Assembly (NCBI GenBank): GCA_949291345.1 | Contig: CASEVP010000061.1 | Coordinates: 1 to 44,424, forward strand | Source: an uncultured Ruminococcus sp. | Lineage (GTDB): Bacteria > Bacillota > Clostridia > Oscillospirales > Ruminococcaceae | DNA length: 44,424 nt | Direction: 5' to 3' | Shown here: positions 16,920 through 25,304 of the stretch, piece after piece | Numbering within the stretch: the stretch's first letter is position 1 | Layout of the letters: each line of letters begins with the position of its first letter | The notes under the pieces: model-generated | What the model saw: only the letters and a program-made list of their open reading frames with translations | Told to the model about the DNA's origin: nothing | The model's database searches: none | Translations under genes and position numbers: made by a program

Positions 16920-18916
16920 ATTGCATCTACCTCCGCCATAATCTGACCGGTTGCGAATCCTTTCAGATCCATTGCACCGGACGGGCACGCAACGGTACAA
17001 GCGCCACAGCCCTGACATACTGCCTCATTGACAGATGCCACACGACGAATAAGTGTGGTACGATTCGGTCCACGGAATTCCTTTTCCAGATATGTAATTG
17101 CACCATACGGGCAAACATTTTCACAGGACGAACAACCGTTACACTTCAATTCGTCTGAATGTGCAACGCACGGATTACAGGACAGTTTGTCTTTTGCCAA
17201 AAGACCAATTACTTTTGATGCAGCAGCACCAGCTTGTGCTACTGTCTCCGGAATATCCTTCGGTCCCTGGCACACGCCCGAAAGAAATACGCCTGCTGTC
17301 GGAGATTCTACCGGACGCAGCTTTGCATGTGCTTCTGTAAAGAAATCATTTGTATCCATACTTGCTGTCAGCATCGTTGCCAGCGGACGAGCAGACTTAT
17401 CTGCCTCAATTGCGGCTGCCAGAACAACCATATCAGCCTTGATATGCAGCTGTTCATTGGATAAAAGATCCGATGCCTGTACCTCGAGTGTACCATCTGC
17501 CTGTGGTGCAACCTTACCGACCATACCTTTTATATAATGTACACCATACTGTTCTACAGCACGACGATAGAATTCATCATAATTCTTGCCCGGTGTACGA
17601 ACATCAATATAAAATACGTAGACATCTGTATCTGGGTACTTTTCGCGACAGAGCATTGCATGTTTTGCCGTATACATACAGCAAATCTTTGAGCAGTATT
17701 CTTTGCCGCAACCATTACCATGGGTAGAACCAGATTCACGACTGCCAACACACTGTACAAACACCAGTGTCTTCGGCTGTTTGCCGTCAGACAGACGCTG
17801 TAAGTGCCCTTCTGTGGGCCCATCAGCCTTCAAAATACGTTCAAATTCCAAAGAAGTCAGAACATCTTTGCTCTGTGAATATGCAAATTCATCATAACCG
17901 TCGATATTAATCGGATTATAACCCGTTGCTGCAACAATTGCACCGTACTTTTCTTCTACAAAAGTTTCCTTCTGTTCGTAATCAATCGCACCAGCAGAAC
18001 AAACCTTAGAACAAAGTCCGCATTTTCCCTTTGTCAGCTTAATGCAGTGTTCTGCATCAAGAACAGCAACATTTGGAATCGCCTGCGCAAATGGAATATA
18101 TGCTGCATGACGGTTGCTCAATCCCAGATTATATGCATCCGGAATATTTTTTACCGGGCATTTTTCAGTACATGCACCGCAGCCTGTACATTTGTCTTCA
18201 TCTACATAACGCGCTTTTCTGCGAATCTTCACACTGAAATTGCCGACAAAACCAGTAATTGCTTCTACTTCACTGTAAGAATAAATAGTGATTTTATCAT
18301 TTTGTGCACACTCAACCATCTTCGGTGTCAAAATACAAGATGAGCAGTCCAGCGTAGGAAATGTTTTATCGATCTGTGTCATTTTGCCGCCAATAGTTGG
18401 CTCTTTTTCTACAATGTCTACTGGATAACCTGCTTCTGCAATATCTAAAGCCGTCTGAATCCCGGCAATACCGCCGCCAATCACTAATGCACGCTTGGTT
18501 ACCGGGCTTTCACCGGCAATCAAAGGTGCATTCAGCTGTACCTTAGCAATTGCTGCACGTCCAAGGATAATCGCCTTTTCTGTGCCTTCCTTTATGTCTT
18601 TATGGATCCATGAACACTGTTCACGAATATTTGCTACTTCGAGCATATATGGATTCAAGCCGGCTGCTCCAACTGCCTTACGGAAGGTCGCTTCATGCAT
18701 ACGAGGTGAACATGAACATACGACAACACCGTCCAGCTTATATTCCTTAATTGCATCTTTAATTATGTTTTGTCCTGCCTCTGAGCACATATAGGGATAA
18801 TCTGTTGCATATACAACCGCCGGCTCTTTTCCCAGAGTTTCAGCAACGTTTTTGACATCAACAGTACCTGCAATGTTTGTACCGCAGTGGCATACAAAAA
18901 CACCAATTCTCCGCAT
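16910..18916 (-). CDS. hdrA: HdrA, flavin-based electron-bifurcating subunit of heterodisulfide reductase-like complex
   Basis: 668 residues, full length. N-terminal domain with CHCGTNIAG (9-17) and VCSCSPRMHE (66-75); thioredoxin-reductase-like FAD domain with VIGGGIAGIQTALD at 145-158 and CSSCILTPKM (191-200); inserted ferredoxin motif CTGCGACTEKC from Cys243; and a C-terminal double ferredoxin domain with CNGCSSCENVC and CQGCGACTVAC. In methanogens and Desulfovibrio the HdrA FAD splits electron pairs between ferredoxin and a high-potential acceptor through HdrBC. Here the acceptor is probably fumarate through the downstream subunits. It lies 12 nt after hdrC and overlaps mvhD. Confidence 0.94.
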   Translation of the reverse strand: MRRIGVFVCHCGTNIAGTVDVKNVAETLGKEPAVVYATDYPYMCSEAGQNIIKDAIKEYKLDGVVVCSCSPRMHEATFRKAVGAAGLNPYMLEVANIREQCSWIHKDIKEGTEKAIILGRAAIAKVQLNAPLIAGESPVTKRALVIGGGIAGIQTALDIAEAGYPVDIVEKEPTIGGKMTQIDKTFPTLDCSSCILTPKMVECAQNDKITIYSYSEVEAITGFVGNFSVKIRRKARYVDEDKCTGCGACTEKCPVKNIPDAYNLGLSNRHAAYIPFAQAIPNVAVLDAEHCIKLTKGKCGLCSKVCSAGAIDYEQKETFVEEKYGAIVAATGYNPINIDGYDEFAYSQSKDVLTSLEFERILKADGPTEGHLQRLSDGKQPKTLVFVQCVGSRESGSTHGNGCGKEYCSKICCMYTAKHAMLCREKYPDTDVYVFYIDVRTPGKNYDEFYRRAVEQYGVHYIKGMVGKVAPQADGTLEVQASDLLSNEQLHIKADMVVLAAAIEADKSARPLATMLTASMDTNDFFTEAHAKLRPVESPTAGVFLSGVCQGPKDIPETVAQAGAAASKVIGLLAKDKLSCNPCVAHSDELKCNGCSSCENVCPYGAITYLEKEFRGPNRTTLIRRVASVNEAVCQGCGACTVACPSGAMDLKGFATGQIMAEVDAICK

Positions 18917-18928
18917 TTCTATGCCTCC

Positions 18929-19309
18929 TTATTTGCTGTATTTCCGGAATGCACTAACGATTGCCTGCTGTGGCAAGTCTTCGTCCAGCATTTCGGGAAT
19001 CTGCTCCGATTTCAGGTGATTCTGTCCCTGCTGGCGAATCACTGCCAGTCTGACTGCTTCCACCAGTTTTGCCGGCTCCACATCACGAGGGCAACGTTCT
19101 ACACAGGCAAAGCAGGAAAGACATGTATATATTGATTTTGAAGACATTAATTTTTCAATATCGCCTTTCTCTACCATATATACAAACTGATGCGGATGAT
19201 ATTCCATTGCATCATATGATGGACAGGTAGCACTGCACTTTCCACAGCGCATACACTTGAGCGGATTAACGCCGCTCGCCGTCAAAACGAGCTCTTTATA
19301 ATCTGCCAT
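18929..19309 (-). CDS. hdrC: HdrC, dicluster ferredoxin subunit
   Basis: 126 residues from ATG at 19309, 7 nt behind AAGGAGG; a TTG six bases earlier lies too close to that site. Two [4Fe-4S] motifs, CMRCGKCSATCP and CLSCFACVERCP, carry electrons between HdrA and HdrB. Soluble, with no membrane segments. Encoded between hdrB and hdrA with gaps of about 12 nt. Confidence 0.93.
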   Translation of the reverse strand: MADYKELVLTASGVNPLKCMRCGKCSATCPSYDAMEYHPHQFVYMVEKGDIEKLMSSKSIYTCLSCFACVERCPRDVEPAKLVEAVRLAVIRQQGQNHLKSEQIPEMLDEDLPQQAIVSAFRKYSK

Positions 19310-19321
19310 TTCCAATCCTCC

Positions 19322-20104
19322 TTATTTTAAACCGAGTGCTTCTGCCAGCAACTCAGTAAAGTATACTACCGGCAGATCTGATACGCCGGAATTCTTCTGG
19401 AGATTGTACAAGCAGAGCGGACATGCGGTGATAATCATTTCTGCCCCTGTGTCCTTTGCGCTGGTCATTACCTTATTGCTTCTGGATTCTGCTACTGACT
19501 TTTCGTCCAATGTCAGATATCCGCCACAGCACTCATTACGCATGGGATATAGCACAGGTGTAGCACCAATCGCACGGATAAAGTCCTCAAGGACCTTCGG
19601 ATTCTCCGGATTGTCCATCTGCATCGTCTTACCCGGTCGAAGCAACAAGCATCCATAATACGCAGCGATCTTTTTGCCGGTCAGCGGATTAACCACCTTC
19701 TTTTTCAGCTCATCAAAACCGATTTTATCTCGCAGTACCTCCAAATAGTGAAGCACCTCAGACTCACCATGATATGGTTCATCCAGTTTCAAATAATTGT
19801 TTGCTTTTAAAACAATATTTTTATCTGTCTGCATATCATGATTGACTTGCTTAATGACATTGTGACATGCGGAACACAAGGTTACCAAAGGCTGCCCCAA
19901 TTCTTTTGCCTTCGCAAGCGCACGGATAGACGAAAGCTTCGTTGCAATTTCATTTTTCGCCATCGGATACACGCCGCCGCAGCACTGCCAATCCGGAAGT
20001 TCTTCCAGTGTAAAGCCAAGCGCCTGTGCAGAAATCCGGGCATAATGATCCAAGTCTTTTGCCTTGGTCTTCAATGTACAGCCCGGAAAATAACTGTATG
20101 TCAT
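19322..20104 (-). CDS. hdrB: HdrB, CCG-domain subunit with noncubane Fe-S clusters
   Basis: 260 residues from ATG at 20104 (AAAGGTAG upstream); the start is supported because MTYSYFPGC is the usual HdrB N-terminus. Two CCG domains, each binding a noncubane [4Fe-4S] cluster in characterised HdrB: Cys9, Cys41-Cys42, Cys77, Cys80; and Cys152, Cys192-Cys193, Cys228, Cys231. All ligands are intact, so the active site looks functional. In methanogens this site reduces CoM-S-S-CoB. This organism should lack those coenzymes, so the site may use another disulfide or relay electrons to the fumarate reductase subunits. Confidence 0.93.
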   Translation of the reverse strand: MTYSYFPGCTLKTKAKDLDHYARISAQALGFTLEELPDWQCCGGVYPMAKNEIATKLSSIRALAKAKELGQPLVTLCSACHNVIKQVNHDMQTDKNIVLKANNYLKLDEPYHGESEVLHYLEVLRDKIGFDELKKKVVNPLTGKKIAAYYGCLLLRPGKTMQMDNPENPKVLEDFIRAIGATPVLYPMRNECCGGYLTLDEKSVAESRSNKVMTSAKDTGAEMIITACPLCLYNLQKNSGVSDLPVVYFTELLAEALGLK

Positions 20105-20153
20105 AGAAAAACTACCTTTCCTTCCTAAATTTTTGCGCCCTAAGCGCACTCGT

Positions 20154-21530
20154 TCAGACCATTTGTTCCGGATGGAACACTTCGTCGAACCGCTCTGCCG
20201 TCAGGAAGCCCAGCTCAACACAAGCTTCCTTCAGCGAGATATTGTCATGGAACGCTTTTTTAGCCGTTTTTGCTGCGTTCTCATACCCAATATAGGGATT
20301 CAATGCCGTTACCAGCATCAATGAATTGTGCAAATTATGGTGCATCTTTTCACGATTTGCGCGGATGCCCACTGCACAGTTCTTGTTGAAAGAGATGATG
20401 GATTCTGCAAGCAAGCGTGCAGACTGCAAGAAATTATATGCGCAAACTGGCATGAATACATTCAGCTCGAAGTTGCCCTGCGATGCCGCCATGCCGACTG
20501 CAGTATCATTTCCCATAACCTGAACAGCTACCATTGTCACCTGTTCACATTGAGTTGGATTAACCTTGCCCGGCATAATGGAAGAGCCCGGTTCGTTTTC
20601 CGGAATCGTAATTTCGCCCAAACCATCTCTGGGACCACTTGCCAGCCAACGCACATCATTTGCAATCTTCATCATATCTGCAGCCAGTGCCTTCAATGCA
20701 CCATGTGCAAATACAATCTCATCCTTACTTGTCAATGCATGAAACTTGTTTTCTGCTGTTACAAAATCCTTGCCTGTTAGTTCTGAAACCGCCTTTGCCA
20801 CTTCTTCTGCAAAACCTTTTGGAGCATTCAGACCAGTACCCACTGCAGTACCACCAAGTGCCAGCGTTTTCAGATACGGCAGCGCAGAAACGAGCATCTC
20901 GCGATCACGCTCGAGTGATGTGCGCCATCCGCTGATTTCCTGTGAAAACTTGATTGGCGTAGCATCCTGCAGATGTGTTCTACCGCTCTTTACAATTCCT
21001 TCATGCTCTTCTTCCAGACGACGAAATGTTTTTACCAGTTCATCAATCGCCGGCAACACCCGATCCTCTACTGCAAGGACTGCTGAAATGTGCATTGCAG
21101 TCGGAAATGTATCATTAGAAGACTGACTCATATTGACATCATCATTTGGATGCAACAATTTCTTGCCAGCAATTTCATTTCCCCGATTTGCAATAACCTC
21201 GTTGGTATTCATATTAGACTGGGTGCCACTTCCGGTCTGCCATACTACCAACGGAAAATGGTCATTCAAGCTACCGGAAATCACTTCGTCACAAGCCTTA
21301 GTAATTGCACTGAGTTTTTCATCCGTCATGCGATCCGGACGTAGTGCATGATTGGCCATCGCAGCGGCTTTTTTCAGGATACCAAACGCATGTGTAATTT
21401 CTCTGGGCATGGTTTCGATGCCGACACCGATTAAAAAGTTCTCATGACTGCGTTCCGTCTGTGCAGCCCAGTACTTATCGGCCGGTACCTTAACCTCACC
21501 CATCGAGTCATGCTCAATGCGATACTCCAT
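20154..21530 (-). CDS. fumC: Class II fumarate hydratase (fumarase C)
   Basis: About 458 residues. Interconverts malate and fumarate without an Fe-S cluster. The superfamily signature GSSIMPGKVNPTQCEQ is intact, as are the upstream blocks SGRTHLQDATPIKF and SSNDTFPTAMH. First gene of the operon, about 50 nt before hdrB, so fumarate production is coupled to the reductase. I prefer ATG at 21530 because AGGAG is 8 nt upstream; the ATG six bases earlier lies only about 2 nt from it. Aspartase is related, but the overall sequence reads as FumC. Confidence 0.95.
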   Translation of the reverse strand: MEYRIEHDSMGEVKVPADKYWAAQTERSHENFLIGVGIETMPREITHAFGILKKAAAMANHALRPDRMTDEKLSAITKACDEVISGSLNDHFPLVVWQTGSGTQSNMNTNEVIANRGNEIAGKKLLHPNDDVNMSQSSNDTFPTAMHISAVLAVEDRVLPAIDELVKTFRRLEEEHEGIVKSGRTHLQDATPIKFSQEISGWRTSLERDREMLVSALPYLKTLALGGTAVGTGLNAPKGFAEEVAKAVSELTGKDFVTAENKFHALTSKDEIVFAHGALKALAADMMKIANDVRWLASGPRDGLGEITIPENEPGSSIMPGKVNPTQCEQVTMVAVQVMGNDTAVGMAASQGNFELNVFMPVCAYNFLQSARLLAESIISFNKNCAVGIRANREKMHHNLHNSLMLVTALNPYIGYENAAKTAKKAFHDNISLKEACVELGFLTAERFDEVFHPEQMV

Positions 21531-21853
21531 GTTCATCTCTCCTATTTTGATAATTTTTTACAATTGTGTCCGACAAAAAAACTGTTCCTGCGCCAACTAT
21601 AGTTCATCCGTTCAGCCTGCTTGTCCGCAATCCGATTTTGTATAACACATCGAACTACAGCAAAGCACCGTATCATCAAACAATCTTGCTGCACTATGAC
21701 ACGTAAAAAACAGCAAGATCTCATCCTACACAAAAGGAACAATCTTTTCAACTGTTGCTCGCTCTATCCGAACGCAAATGTATGACAGAAGATCATCGTT
21801 CTCACGCAAAGTCTTTATGACTCGCCCCAAAATGACAACATGATATACTATCT
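21531..21853 (-). other. Long leader (about 320 nt) of the fumC operon, function unknown
   Basis: Between the predicted start site near 21853 and fumC. It holds a 9-bp stem ATCTTGCTG / CAGCAAGAT around a 19-nt T-rich loop (about 21720-21684) and other short repeats. I recognise no known riboswitch and no credible gene; a 69-codon open frame here is Cys/Arg-rich without a ribosome site. It may be a regulatory leader. Confidence 0.5.
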
Positions 21854-21858
21854 ATTAC

Positions 21859-21887
21859 ATTATAACATAACCCACCCTAATTTTCAA
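21859..21887 (-). promoter_or_regulatory. Promoter of the fumC-hdr-flx-frd operon
   Basis: Minus strand TTGAAA (21887-21882), 17-bp spacer, TATAAT (21864-21859). It is the only strong promoter seen upstream of the ten co-oriented genes. Confidence 0.75.
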
Positions 21888-22106
21888 GATACAATCGCAA
21901 ATTTTATATGAACAACCGCCAGAATATACTGGCACTTTTCACAAATTCTGTCATGTCCACCCACCATCTTACAACAGCAACAATTCAAATAAAACCATTT
22001 TTTACAAGTCAAATCAGTCTTTTCCAAACAAATTATATTAAATAACGACACCAGATATGAGAAGCGTCTTGCATAAATTATTTACTGCCAAAATCTTATT
22101 TTCCCC
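21888..22106. other. Intergenic region between divergent promoters
   Basis: AT-rich and without a gene. It contains a small dyad GCCAG-aatata-CTGGC (21918-21933), about 30 bp upstream of the operon -35 box, which might be a regulator site. Nothing else recognised. Confidence 0.4.
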
Positions 22107-22135
22107 TTGCTTTTTCCACATTGGCATGGTATAAT
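22107..22135 (+). promoter_or_regulatory. Promoter of the XRE/S24 regulator
   Basis: TTGCTT (22107-22112), 17-bp spacer, TATAAT (22130-22135), giving a leader of about 30 nt before the TTG start at 22172. A start at 22121 is excluded because it would lie inside this promoter. Confidence 0.75.
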
Positions 22136-22171
22136 GCAGTTGACTATTTTACACTGTGGGAGGTCTTACTT

Positions 22172-22810
22172 TTGGATAATTTTACAAATCGGCTACGCAT
22201 AGCAATGAAACAAGCAAATATGACACAATCTGAACTCTGTGCCAAAACTGGCATATCTCGTTCCACAATGAGTCAGTACTGTTCCGGTTCTTTCCGCCCC
22301 AAAAACACAAAGCTTAAACAAATTGCAAATGCCTTGCAGGTTAAAGAAACATGGCTGCTCGGATATGATGACATACCCAACAAGCCTATTCCCCTTAAAA
22401 ATGATTCCGATTTACGCCCCATCCGTCTAAAGCAGTTTCCAGTTTTGGGAGAAATTGCGTGTGGTAAGCCCATTTTTGCTCAGGAGGACAGAGGAACTTT
22501 TATTACAGCAGATGCCGACATACATGCAGATTTTTGCCTAATTGCGCGTGGAGACAGCATGATCGGTGCCCGTATTTTCGATGGTGATACCGTCTTTATT
22601 CGTCAGCAGCCTATGGTAAACAACGGTGAGATTGCTGCTGTCATTATTGATGACGAAGCGACCTTAAAACGAGTATACTATGACCCAATTCACGCCCGTT
22701 TACAGCTAGTTGCTGAAAACCCGGCATATTCTCCGCTGGTTTACGTGGGGGAAGAACTACAATACATTCGCATTCTTGGCAAAGCAGTTGGATTTATGAG
22801 TATGTTTTGA
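22172..22810 (+). CDS. XRE-type transcriptional regulator with S24 (LexA/CI-like) autopeptidase domain
   Basis: 212 residues from TTG at 22172, behind GGGAGG. An N-terminal helix-turn-helix at about 5-58 (MTQSELCAKTGISRSTMSQY) is of the Cro/CI class, unlike the winged helix of LexA. The C-terminal S24 domain has a Cys97-Gly98 candidate cleavage site (GEIACGKP), catalytic Ser129 in RGDSM and Lys166 in EATLKR. Known S24 repressors cleave themselves at Ala-Gly or Cys-Gly when RecA is activated, so a DNA-damage or stress response is plausible. No phage genes surround it, so it is probably a host regulator. Targets are unknown. Confidence 0.88.
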   Translation: MDNFTNRLRIAMKQANMTQSELCAKTGISRSTMSQYCSGSFRPKNTKLKQIANALQVKETWLLGYDDIPNKPIPLKNDSDLRPIRLKQFPVLGEIACGKPIFAQEDRGTFITADADIHADFCLIARGDSMIGARIFDGDTVFIRQQPMVNNGEIAAVIIDDEATLKRVYYDPIHARLQLVAENPAYSPLVYVGEELQYIRILGKAVGFMSMF

Positions 22811-22824
22811 AGTTTCATTTCCTA

Positions 22825-24354
22825 TTATAGCAGAGGGCTGAATGTCCGCAAAATTGCTTGCCATAAACGGCTATGGCGCCTTTTCTTACAATCTCGAATA
22901 GTGACTCTTTTGCTCTTTTCAAAAGTAACAATATAATCCAGCTTGAGTTTCTCTAGGGCGCTACATTGTATCATCAACACTGCACATTCCATATGCAGAT
23001 ACAAACTACGATAATCCATGTTAATCGTGCCAACAACACCAATCGTATCATCAACCAAATAACTTTTGGCATGAATAAATCCAGGCGTATATTCGTAGAT
23101 GCGCACACCCGCTCGAAGCAACGTCTCATAATAAGAACGGGTAAGAGAATACACTACTCTTTTATCCGGAATACCGGGCGTCACGATTCGTACATCTACT
23201 CCTCGTCTGGCTGCTGCACAAAGTGCATGCTGCATTTCATCATCAATTGCAAGATACGGCGTAAAAATATACACATAACGAGTTGCTTGCGCCAATAAAT
23301 CTAAGTAGATCTCCTGTGCAAGCATTTCGTTTTCAAAAGGGGAATTGCAGTATGGCTGTACATATCCATCAGACGGAAACGGTTTCGGATGGTACCGATA
23401 CGGCTGATAATCTTCACAGCGATCCTTTGTCTCTTGAAATGCATTCCACAATTCCAGACACATTAGCGTTAAATTATATACGCCTTCCCCATACAGTCGT
23501 ACGCCGGTATCTTTCCAATGACCAAAACGCTTTAGCTGATTGATATATTCGTCTGCCAAGTTAAATCCACCTGTGTATCCAATATATCCATCAATTACTG
23601 TAATTTTACGGTGATTGCGATTATTCATTACTGCAGACAGTGCGGGACGAAACGGATTAAACCCCATCACATGAACGCCCGCCTCCCGCAATTCCTTTTG
23701 AAACCGTTTCGGCAAGCAGCCAACGCTGCCCAAATCATCATAAACAAAGCGTACTTCCACACCCTTTGCTGCCTTATTCTTTAAAATCTGTTTAATGGTT
23801 TCCCACATAATGCCATCAGAAATAATAAAGTATTCCATAAAAATATAATGTTTTGCACGGCGCAGATCTTCCACCATCTGCGGGAACGCTTCATCTGCAA
23901 GGGAATAGTATTGCACCTGTGTATGCTGATACATAGGAAAACCACATCGTTCCAGACATATTCCAGTTGCCGCATTCCGAGATGGCAACTGTTCCAATAC
24001 GCTCTCTGTTGGCGGCCTCGGTCCAATCGCCCGTTTTCCATGATGCAAATGCCGTCGCATTCTTCTTGATGGACGCTTGTCACCAAACATCACATACAAC
24101 ATACCGCCCAATACCGGAAACGTACCGATAAACAGCAGCCACAAGATTTTATAAGAAGGATTTCCGTTTTTACTGATGATAAACAATTCGATAAAGAGGC
24201 TCAACACAACAAACCCTGCATTAATCCAACCTGCATATTGGATCAGACTAAAAAACAAAATTAAAAACCATGCAATTTGAAAAAGGATTAGCACGCCTAT
24301 AATAACAAGACGGTTTGTCAACAGACTAATTACTTTTTTCATTTTTCGTCTCAT
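22825..24354 (-). CDS. cls: Cardiolipin synthase (phospholipase D family)
   Basis: 509 residues. Condenses two phosphatidylglycerols into cardiolipin at the membrane. Two N-terminal membrane segments at about 13-40 and 44-62, a further hydrophobic stretch at about 69-90 ending near PLD-nuclease-N-like sequence, then two HKD motifs: HRKITVID from His248 and HAKSYLVD from His428, each followed by Gly/Asn-rich GGFN and GTIN motifs. GGAGG lies 6 nt before the ATG. It converges on the XRE/S24 gene with only 14 nt between the stops and no clear terminator. Confidence 0.94.
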   Translation of the reverse strand: MRRKMKKVISLLTNRLVIIGVLILFQIAWFLILFFSLIQYAGWINAGFVVLSLFIELFIISKNGNPSYKILWLLFIGTFPVLGGMLYVMFGDKRPSRRMRRHLHHGKRAIGPRPPTESVLEQLPSRNAATGICLERCGFPMYQHTQVQYYSLADEAFPQMVEDLRRAKHYIFMEYFIISDGIMWETIKQILKNKAAKGVEVRFVYDDLGSVGCLPKRFQKELREAGVHVMGFNPFRPALSAVMNNRNHRKITVIDGYIGYTGGFNLADEYINQLKRFGHWKDTGVRLYGEGVYNLTLMCLELWNAFQETKDRCEDYQPYRYHPKPFPSDGYVQPYCNSPFENEMLAQEIYLDLLAQATRYVYIFTPYLAIDDEMQHALCAAARRGVDVRIVTPGIPDKRVVYSLTRSYYETLLRAGVRIYEYTPGFIHAKSYLVDDTIGVVGTINMDYRSLYLHMECAVLMIQCSALEKLKLDYIVTFEKSKRVTIRDCKKRRHSRLWQAILRTFSPLL

Positions 24355-24605
24355 GCGATGCCTCCTGACATTGTATTTCGCTATTTCAATACTTTTTCCA
24401 CATCACTTCACACCACATTCGCAAAAAAGCAATATGCCGCATTGACATATGTGTGGCAGAACTATTTTGTCTTTAGTACTCTTGTTTGCATAAAGACATA
24501 ACCGATAAATAATTTGGCAAAACGCAATTTCCAAACACAAAAATTCAGGAATACGTCGCACCCAATACAATTCTTTCGAAATACACCTTAAATTTCTTTT
24601 TATTT

Positions 24606-24634
24606 AGTATACCAAATTTTACGCTTCTTGACAA
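24606..24634 (-). promoter_or_regulatory. Candidate promoter of cls
   Basis: Minus strand TTGTCA (24634-24629), 17-bp spacer, TATACT (24611-24606). It implies a leader of about 245 nt; no structure was recognised in that leader. Confidence 0.6.
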
Positions 24635-25069
24635 GTGCTTTTCTTCTTTAAAACTAGAGCACTTATCTTATTTAGGCTCATTCTGAACATTACCAAAATT
24701 CTTTTTCATTTTTTACAAAAGATTTTGAATACTTATTGTTTCCAAAGAAACAATAATTCTTAAGTTAAATGATACTTGCTGTATATTTCCAACACAGCGC
24801 AAAAGAAAATTTAATGAAAAACATATACGCAGAAATACTTTATTTCCATACCCTCTACTAAGATGATTTAAACAGTTTAGCATACCATAGACTTACATTC
24901 TTTCGTCAAATTTCTCAAAATGTCCTTAATATATGCCTTTATTTGTATCCATATTTTTATTTCATCAAACGATTTTTTAATGCAATCGTATACATTCCTT
25001 TTACATTATTGTATATTGCTTATTTTTCATGTATCTTTTTGTTCGTACAAAAAGAATTAAAAAAAAAAA
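24635..25069. other. Non-coding AT-rich interval, nothing recognised
   Basis: Very AT-rich between the cls promoter and the suf leader. Short open frames on both strands lack ribosome sites and recognisable sequence. No tRNA, repeat array or known RNA was seen. Confidence 0.5.
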
Positions 25070-25117
25070 TATACAATTGATAGGATAATGTGTTATAATA
25101 ACAATGTGTTGTAATAA
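25070..25117 (+). promoter_or_regulatory. Candidate promoter region of sufC with 16-nt tandem repeat
   Basis: TATAAT at 25094-25099 has only a poor -35 (TATACA/ATACAA near 25070). It lies inside a near-perfect tandem repeat: AATGTGTTATAATAA (25087-25101) and AATGTGTTGTAATAA (25103-25117). A second possible promoter is TTGTAA (25109) with GATACT after 17 bp. The leader to sufC would be about 175-200 nt. Confidence 0.4.
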
Positions 25118-25139
25118 ACAGTACTGTGTAGGATACTGC

Positions 25140-25165
25140 ATTGTTGTACACGATGTAACAACAAT
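25140..25165. repeat. Inverted repeat in the suf leader
   Basis: ATTGTTGT (25140-25147) and ACAACAAT (25158-25165) with a 10-nt spacer. It is not followed by a T-tract on the plus strand, so not a terminator; it could be an operator or RNA hairpin controlling sufCB. Confidence 0.6.
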
Positions 25166-25304
25166 AAAAAAGCATGACGGTTTCTGTATGCCTAAGATAC
25201 ACATATTCACCGTTCCACTTTAGAGTATCCAATCTTACAAATAGTATAAGGTACTGTTTTACCATTTCTATTATTTTGTTAATTGACAAACTGGAGGAGA
25301 TGCC

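Noticed and set aside
21542..21751. 69-codon open frame on the minus strand in the fumC leader
   Set aside because: Starts with TTG, has no ribosome site, and the sequence is Cys/Arg-rich without family resemblance; more likely untranslated leader.
25001..25289. Minus-strand open frames of 69 and 89 codons upstream of sufC
   Set aside because: Low-complexity hydrophobic translation of AT-rich leader DNA antisense to the suf transcript; no ribosome site.
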